From: Kiritimatiellia bacterium
GTDB taxonomy: Bacteria; Verrucomicrobiota; Kiritimatiellia; RFP12; DVOR01
Direction of reading: 5' to 3'
DNA length: 9,567 bases
Assembly (NCBI GenBank): GCA_900771325.1
Contig: CAAGNN010000177.1
Location: 1-9,567 of the forward strand
In this document: piece by piece, positions 6,601 through 9,567 of the stretch
Position numbering within the stretch: the first letter of the stretch is position 1
Layout: each line of letters begins with the position of its first letter
The notes under the pieces: model-generated
What the model was told of the DNA's origin: nothing
The model's database searches: none
The model's input: only the letters and a program-made list of their open reading frames with translations
Made by a program: the position numbers and the translations under genes

Positions 6601-9567
6601 AGAGGCGAAGAGGTTGCCGGTCTTGGCATCGACATCGCCTGCAGTGAGCTCGGTCGCGGCAGTGAGCGTCACGCCCACGCCGGTGATGGCACCCGCCTGG
6701 ACCTTGCCAGTCTGGGCGGCGAGGGTGACAGCGCCGGTTTCGGCGGTGATGGCCCCTGCGGTGAGGTCGTTCTGGGCCTTCACCTCCACGCCAGCCTTGC
6801 CAGAGACATCGCCCGTGATGGCCACGTCGCCGGCGGTGGCGGTCACCTTGGCCGTGCCGTCGGTGGTAATGGCGGCCGTGGCGGCATCGCCATCGCCGAG
6901 GGTGACGGTGGAGCCTTCCACGTCAACGGTTGCGCCAGCGAGGTCGCCCATCGTTACAGCGCCACCTGCCGTGGCGGCGAGGGCATCGCCGGCGGTGACA
7001 TTGCCAGTGGTGATAGCACCGCCGGCGGTGAGGGTGGCTGCGCCGTTCTGCGCGGAGAGCTCGCCAGTGGCAATGGAGCTGTTCTGGGCGGTGAGGGTGA
7101 GGTCGCCGTTGCGGGCGGTGATGGCCCCAGCTCCGAGGCTCTCACCGGCACGGAGCTCGACGGCTTCGGCCTCGGTTGCGCCCGCAATCTGGATGGTTCC
7201 TTCCTGCGCGATGACCGTGGCATTGCCGACGGTGGCGGAAAGGTCGCCGTTGATGGAGGCGCTGAGCTTGGCATCGACCGTCACCTCGGTGCCGGAGAGC
7301 GCGTCGGCCGTGATAGAGGCATTGTCGGAATCGAGCGTGACTGCGCCGGTGCCGGTGACGGTGCCGAGGGAGATGCTGCCATCGGCCTTGGCGGTCACCT
7401 CTGCGCCGGAGAGGTCACCAGCGGTGATGTTGCCGGTGCCGCCCTGGAGCGTGAGGTTGCCGCCAGTAGCGGTGATGTTCTGCGCGGTAATGCCGTTGCC
7501 AGAGATGTCGGCCTGCGCGGCGGAGGTGTCGCCACCGAGGGTGATCGAGCCAGTGGTGCCGTTGATAATCAGCGTGGCACCCGCACCGTCGAAGCCCTGG
7601 TCGAGCGAGACGCCGGTGCCGCGGATGTCGGCATGCGCGGTGGCCTGCACGAGCCCAGTGGCGCGAACTTCGCCACTGCCCGCAAGGCGGACGCTATTGC
7701 CTTCCACAGTGCCGAGGGTGAGGTCGGCACCCTTGACGGTGGCTTGCCCACTCTGAGCGCTGACCGAGACGCTGTCCACATCTTCCGCCCCAGCGTCAAG
7801 CGTGACGTCACCCGTGGTGGCGGTCACCTTGACGAAGTTGGCCGCATTCGTGCCGAGGATGCCGCCCTCTGCCACGACTGCCACCTGGGTGGCCGTGATG
7901 TCGCCGTGGAGTTTGGCAAGCCCCGCGTTGGCGTTGACATCGACCGTGCCGCTGGACTGCACGGTGCCCACTTCGGCACCTTCGCCCAGAAGCTCGATGT
8001 TGCCAGCCTGGATGGTGTCGGTGGCATCGTCGCCGAGATAGGCAACGCCGCTACCAGCGGAGATGAGCACTTCGCCATCCGTGGCCCCCACGGAACCGGC
8101 AGTCACAGATCCCTTGATGCCGGCGCCCTTGCCGCCCATAACGGCGATGGTCTTCCCGTCTGCCGGGTGTCCAACTTCAGTCCACGCACCGGTCGAGGCG
8201 GCCGAGCCTGCAATGATGGCCTTCGCATCGTTGTTGTGCGCTTCCACGTAGATGCCCTGGGCGGCGGTGACATCGCCGGCAATGGCGATATCGCCCACTG
8301 CCGAGACGGGTGCAGCGAGCTTCTGGGTCTCGATGTCCACGCGGCCGGAGGCGGTGGTAACATTGCCGTTGACGGCGAGGTCATCGTTGGCCAGCAGGGT
8401 GATGTGGCCTTCCGTGGCGTGGTTGGCACCGGCAATGGCCTCGACATGACCACCCACTTGGAGTGTCTTGGCCGAGGAGACAAGGATGTTACCGGTGCTG
8501 TCAGCATCCCCTGCGGCGTTGGCGCGGATGTCGCCGCCCACATCGATGGTGCCCTTTTCAAGGCTCTCGGTGACGAGGGTGACGGTGCCAGTGGAGGAGA
8601 TGACATCCTTTGTCACCTCAATCTTGCCGCCAGAGGTGTGGAGATTAATATCCTTGATGGCAAGCGCCGAGGGAGTGCCGCCGGCCTCGACGAAGCGGAT
8701 GTCGCCACCAGTCTGCACATCAAGCGCGGTAGAGAGGGTGCCGCCAGCGAGGGAGACATTGCCGTTGGGCGCGGTGAGCTTCGAGGTCCCCGAAGCAACC
8801 ACCTTGCCAGTGCCGTCCACATCCCCATTCAGCGAGCTGATGGTCACATCCTGGCCGTAGACTGTGCCGTCGACAACGGCATTGCTGTCTGTTCCGGTGC
8901 CAGTGGCAGTGATGGCCACGTGCCCCGAGGCATTGTCCGAGAAGCCGGTCAGCACACCACCCACAATCGTGGGCTCAATAACTGCCCCATCGGTTGTCGC
9001 GGTGATGTTCTTAACTGCCACTTTCGCACCAGAGATGTCGACCATTGTGGCATCTTGCGTCGCGGTGGCATCGCCCTTGGCCGTTATGGCACCTGCGAGG
9101 GCCACACGCTCGGCTCCCGTCACCTTGACCGAGGTGGCGGTGATGGTGCCAGCGTCTGTGCTCTCGACCTCCTTGGCCGAGACATCCACACCCGCGTTGG
9201 TGGTGGTGCCATCCGTGCCAAGGCCCGACTGTGTGACAGCCGCTTGGAGCGAGACCGTCTCGGTGGCCGTGATGTCGACTTCGCCATTGGCACCCGTTGC
9301 CGTAATCGCGCCCGCCAATGTGGCGTTGCCGGCATTCGCTGTCACCTTTACGCCATCAGCCGTGGCGGTGAGGGTACCGGCGGCGGTGGTTTCGACCGTG
9401 GCCCCGGTGACGGAGACGGACTTGCCCTGGACGGCGGCACCGACCTTAGCCAGGTTGGTGGCGGTGAGGGTGGCCGCCTCGCCGGCGGTAATGGCGGCGG
9501 AGGTGTCGACCGAGTTGCCGGAGATGGTGGCATCGGTGGCGGCCTCGACGGTGCCAGCGATGGTGGC
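226..9567 (-). CDS. Giant repetitive beta-helix surface protein, filamentous-haemagglutinin-like (5' end outside window)
   Basis: The frame is open from the right window edge to a TAA at 226-228: 3113 residues with no frameshift. A GTG at 9343-9345 is only an internal Val; the 74 codons before it are open and carry the same repeat, so the true start lies beyond 9567. Almost all of the chain is 19-21-residue rungs of the type TLTAxxGDITxGAVTAxxGDV: alternating small and hydrophobic residues, Gly/Asn/Asp at turns, many Ala and Thr. I see no cysteine and very few aromatics outside the tail. This is the pattern of right-handed beta-helix exoproteins such as FHA-type two-partner-secretion adhesins, so the inferred role is a long extracellular fibre for adhesion or surface coating. 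Interruptions lie near 8100-8200 (Trp/His/Gly-rich), 6147-6190 (Pro-rich loop), 1460-1530 and 2041-2292; a 125-residue non-repetitive tail closes the protein. I see no LPxTG motif, PEP-CTERM, RTX nonapeptides or autotransporter barrel. Secretion route and partner are unknown. The frame is certain; the exact family is not. Confidence 0.95.
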   Translation of the reverse strand, partial: ATIAGTVEAATDATISGNSVDTSAAITAGEAATLTATNLAKVGAAVQGKSVSVTGATVETTAAGTLTATADGVKVTANAGNATLAGAITATGANGEVDITATETVSLQAAVTQSGLGTDGTTTNAGVDVSAKEVESTDAGTITATSVKVTGAERVALAGAITAKGDATATQDATMVDISGAKVAVKNITATTDGAVIEPTIVGGVLTGFSDNASGHVAITATGTGTDSNAVVDGTVYGQDVTISSLNGDVDGTGKVVASGTSKLTAPNGNVSLAGGTLSTALDVQTGGDIRFVEAGGTPSALAIKDINLHTSGGKIEVTKDVISSTGTVTLVTESLEKGTIDVGGDIRANAAGDADSTGNILVSSAKTLQVGGHVEAIAGANHATEGHITLLANDDLAVNGNVTTASGRVDIETQKLAAPVSAVGDIAIAGDVTAAQGIYVEAHNNDAKAIIAGSAASTGAWTEVGHPADGKTIAVMGGKGAGIKGSVTAGSVGATDGEVLISAGSGVAYLGDDATDTIQAGNIELLGEGAEVGTVQSSGTVDVNANAGLAKLHGDITATQVAVVAEGGILGTNAANFVKVTATTGDVTLDAGAEDVDSVSVSAQSGQATVKGADLTLGTVEGNSVRLAGSGEVRATGLVQATAHADIRGTGVSLDQGFDGAGATLIINGTTGSITLGGDTSAAQADISGNGITAQNITATGGNLTLQGGTGNITAGDLSGAEVTAKADGSISLGTVTGTGAVTLDSDNASITADALSGTEVTVDAKLSASINGDLSATVGNATVIAQEGTIQIAGATEAEAVELRAGESLGAGAITARNGDLTLTAQNSSIATGELSAQNGAATLTAGGAITTGNVTAGDALAATAGGAVTMGDLAGATVDVEGSTVTLGDGDAATAAITTDGTAKVTATAGDVAITGDVSGKAGVEVKAQNDLTAGAITAETGAVTLAAQTGKVQAGAITGVGVTLTAATELTAGDVDAKTGNLFASAGAAVTLGDLAGADVELEGSTVTLGDADETDPVIAATGDVDIAATTGDATVKGAINAGGYVDVTASGTLTAGDVTATDGDVDLLAGNGLLKAGDIAATAGNVTLKADTNAIDVGSISAETLLASAKQDVTIGDVTVTGTNALPEAPEVGYGAHVASAEGDITVGSIASTGGNGSVTLIATAGQVNAAALSATGTEADVTLKAGASATVTGATTATGDVTLIAADELVAQDVTSTDGDIALNGTSVTAKVVSAANGDADIAASTGDIALQKLLAQNVDLSATAGTVTIDEASTVTGILNAATANGFAYTQADDTSTLTVGDVTNTTSGNVSLDAGNNALALNGAVQNAAGTVEASGAAVTMALEATIDAATDATLTATDGNLTLTQVTAGNAIDLDASAAGSIRATDGFGGVNATGATLTATAKGSIALATDVDQAALTATESDITLTEQDGLDLTELTAGGNADVTALAGDLTVSAAEAKAGADLTLTASEGSILTQGIVTATEGQVTMAAQGDLKTLKDLLAKGDITLSSEAGALTILDSVTTAEGDITLTASEGSILTHNTVTATEGQVTMAAQGDLETLMGVQAKGDITLTSETGTAEILGGTTAAEGDITIAGQTVRLMGEQKATAGNLTIAANNGNLNASDASATLFAGEDVTLRAQNGDITTGATVTAQGGDLAMSASGDIVANAALSAQGDATLTGATVALQGTVTAQDGDLAITATTGDISAANALFAGDNATLLAQNGAITAGAAITAQGGDLDLHAQGTLQISGAATAGDNATLLSEQGDVKTADVTAGELLRVDAAGDIIASNTLKSQGSDVLLNAGGKISVKDVTALQDLVATAAGDILLDNAHAVANDVILNAGQDIATESITAGQDILLTAATNIKTTGEVVATGNTTLTAGGNIDAQALVEATNGTVSMTAEAGYVKTAEVSAGTNALLTAATNIKTTGEVVATGNTTLTAGGNIDAQALVEATNGTVSMTAEAGKIETAEVSAGTDALLTAATNITTTGEVVATDNATLTAGGNIDAQALVEATNGTVAMTAEAGEIKSAEVSAGTDALLTAATDITTNGEVTAGEDATLLAGNAIQVNAALTAANNATLTAGGDITLNAAVEATAGDVEATAGNTLLVANTASVTAGTDVTLGAMNDVTLEGAVEAQGGDITVASSDGSVMTSGAGTLTAAQDVTLAAGQDIDLAAAVIATAGDVEALAGNTLRTTADGTLTAGTDVTLGAVNDVTLAGAVEAQGGEVAIASEAASVTTSANITAATDVTMEAAETLTTTDAGTLTAQTGDVVLTAKNIASGSEVIAGESVQMDAQESLTVSGAVTANTTATGDTDGILLHTSQGDVNITGALKALQSAIRARAEQGDITLAATAEANTLVDLDADGSVTLDGLAKATQVEVTARDGDIVTTTQDTLLIEADQATLAAAGKIGTAANPILTKVRELSAAAGYDVNNHTPIPTAQSGIYLVQTDGDWTITGLRDFGTGNILAYNKAGLTIVDGEILNKQGNIILAGTNGVKVEANRTVTAETGAITLQGDAPTSAITLGEGSAVSAAQDIFLEAGSVAMEGSAEVNTSGDHVGIRATTGDVTLGTVAANAAIAVQSAGSILNAAGRTADDINLAAEELLLKAGANIGNAAAGETGYVTVSGERLQAHAVTGEVALAAQGDLTVQALAPVNVTRVDGTTAEATGSETMGVATWDGIQAGTQVRLAVEKNLTVADSIVADSADLRVEAGEDITLQSGKLIFAATDATVRAGKDLALEADTALVANNGTAFVTAGNDLTMSADNNGSVIHAGDNAVLAANGNAALDIVFSENGSIAVTAGGDILDAQGDETTYGGNGQAVLAQVENLVAENGSISLLAGGTIGAGTLRGTGGSATAPINALEVRAQQVSAQAGKDVAIQSSGNLTIGTIDAITATEVTLTGANGTATHEAQSGIVAGNTANLIARNEILDGTGAATDITADKIVLTAGRAAGLKDALEITVSGAGDGVLWGNGVQGVSGDSVPMNVQTVGGNANPNAGAKRNSNVIWLVNGRYFGGDSRYIGPVQRTVGSIFEDLPLTIQTNEVFTPFTFLSLDLGILPPAGQGYIDYPRPVQRQTESEEAREARMTISKQ
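2041..2292 (-). other. Interruption module in the beta-helix, with an IGTxxNP motif
   Basis: About 84 residues here break the short rung repeat. The segment opens with GKIGTAANPI, continues through KVRELSAAAGYDVNN and a short Pro-containing loop, then IYLVQTDGDWTITGL, ILAYNKAGLTIVDG and GNIILAG. It holds Tyr, Trp, Arg and Lys that are rare elsewhere in the protein. The arrangement of an IGT-NP turn, an L-S-A strand, then an I-Y-L strand and a D-W-T-I strand resembles inter-repeat segments I remember from other giant haemagglutinin-like proteins, but that is recollection, not a search. It probably makes a wider coil or side loop on the helix. A looser version of the pattern recurs at 1567-1689 and 841-988. 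Confidence 0.6.
2841..3315 (-). repeat. 261-bp tandem duplication inside the giant gene
   Basis: The sequence CGCCGCCCTGCGCTTC recurs at 2841 and 3102, an offset of 261 bp, and similarity continues from there to about 3315. Each copy encodes 87 residues with ATAGDVEALAGNTL, TAGTDVTLGAxNDVTL and GAVEAQGG. This equals about four rungs. Divergence is moderate: for example, one copy reads VANTASVTAG where the other reads TTADGTLTAG. Confidence 0.85.
3366..3958 (-). repeat. 183-bp near-identical tandem repeat inside the giant gene
   Basis: Three full in-frame units lie at 3401-3583, 3584-3766 and 3767-3949, with decayed partial units on both sides. Each encodes 61 residues containing LTAATNIxTTGEVVATxNxT, GGNIDAQALVEATNGTV and MTAEAG-x-x-x-(T/S)AEVSAGT, that is three beta-helix rungs. 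By my count the units at 3584 and 3767 differ at about ten of 183 positions, and most of those fall in one short patch (the AEAGYVK versus AEAGKIE segment). A long stretch ending near 3935 is identical. This marks recent duplication or gene conversion. Confidence 0.93.
4300..4669 (-). repeat. 249-bp spaced duplication inside the giant gene
   Basis: Two similar segments lie near 4300-4420 and 4549-4669, offset by exactly 249 bp. CGTTCTGCGC occurs at 4362 and 4611, and GAGGTCGCC at 4315 and 4564. Both encode LFAGxxxTLxAQNGxIT followed by TAQGGDL. The offset of 83 residues is about four rungs. The bases between the two matched segments are too diverged to align confidently by eye. Confidence 0.75.
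4759..5142 (-). repeat. 192-bp tandem duplication inside the giant gene
   Basis: Copies lie at 4759-4950 and 4951-5142, an exact offset of 192 bp. Matching landmarks include GGTGAGGATGCT at 4921 and again at 5113. Each copy encodes 64 residues with LTASEGSIL, TATEGQVTMAAQGDL, AKGDITL and TTAEGDIT. The offset is three rungs plus a few residues. The copies have diverged in the middle (TLKDLLAKGD versus TLMGVQAKGD), so the event is older than the 183-bp one. Confidence 0.88.
6202..6933 (-). repeat. 369-bp diverged tandem duplication inside the giant gene
   Basis: The copy encoded first occupies 6565-6933 and the second 6202-6564. Both begin with A-x-V-x-(V/L)-EGSTVTLGD. The proteins align over about 121 residues without a gap, ending at a shared (L/I)GD, although much of the middle has diverged. 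At DNA level GGGTGACGGT recurs at 6531 and 6900. The 123-residue period is six rungs. A third partial copy of the end of the unit (AGGAVTMGDLAG) lies just before it in the protein, so the unit was probably duplicated more than once. Confidence 0.82.

Noticed and set aside
6446..7756. 436-codon plus-strand open frame
   Set aside because: It is a compositional shadow of the sense gene, which has few Tyr, His or Gln codons to create stops in this phase.
9343..9345. GTG as the start of the giant gene
   Set aside because: The frame is open for 74 more codons to the window edge, and these continue the same rung pattern, so this GTG is an internal valine.

Overview
The window is almost entirely one giant, repeat-built gene on the minus strand. 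Its 3' end, a strong intrinsic terminator and a short repetitive intergenic strip lie at the left edge. The DNA is GC-rich, about two thirds G+C by eye. The protein looks like a secreted bacterial surface adhesin of the filamentous-haemagglutinin-like or large right-handed beta-helix class, which suggests a GC-rich Gram-negative-type bacterium. There is no rRNA, housekeeping gene or other marker, so I do not assign a phylum.

Layout: bases 1-112 are a tandem array of 22-bp units, each holding a small inverted repeat, and the array probably continues off the left edge. Bases 92-126 form a 13-bp perfect inverted repeat that ends the array. Bases 127-171 hold nothing I can name. Bases 172-201 are a stem-loop plus T-tract that terminates the minus-strand gene. 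Bases 226-9567 are one uninterrupted minus-strand reading frame of 3113 codons plus stop. It runs off the right edge with no real start, because the frame is still open and still in repeats at base 9567. The true gene is therefore longer, and its signal peptide, secretion domain, promoter and ribosome binding site are outside the window.

Within the protein, nearly everything is a run of 19-21-residue beta-strand rungs rich in Ala, Thr, Gly, Val and Asp. These are organised into higher-order in-frame duplications with periods of 183, 192, 249, 261 and 369 bp (61, 64, 83, 87 and 123 residues). The 183-bp block is nearly identical between copies and so probably young. The others are more diverged. 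A few non-repetitive interruptions occur, and the last 125 residues are a distinct aromatic-rich C-terminal tail with no anchor or barrel that I recognise.

No second gene is supported. The many long plus-strand frames are compositional shadows of the giant gene. There is no CRISPR array, tRNA, transposase or phage gene. The main open questions are what the C-terminal tail does, how the protein is exported, and what the 22-bp array is.
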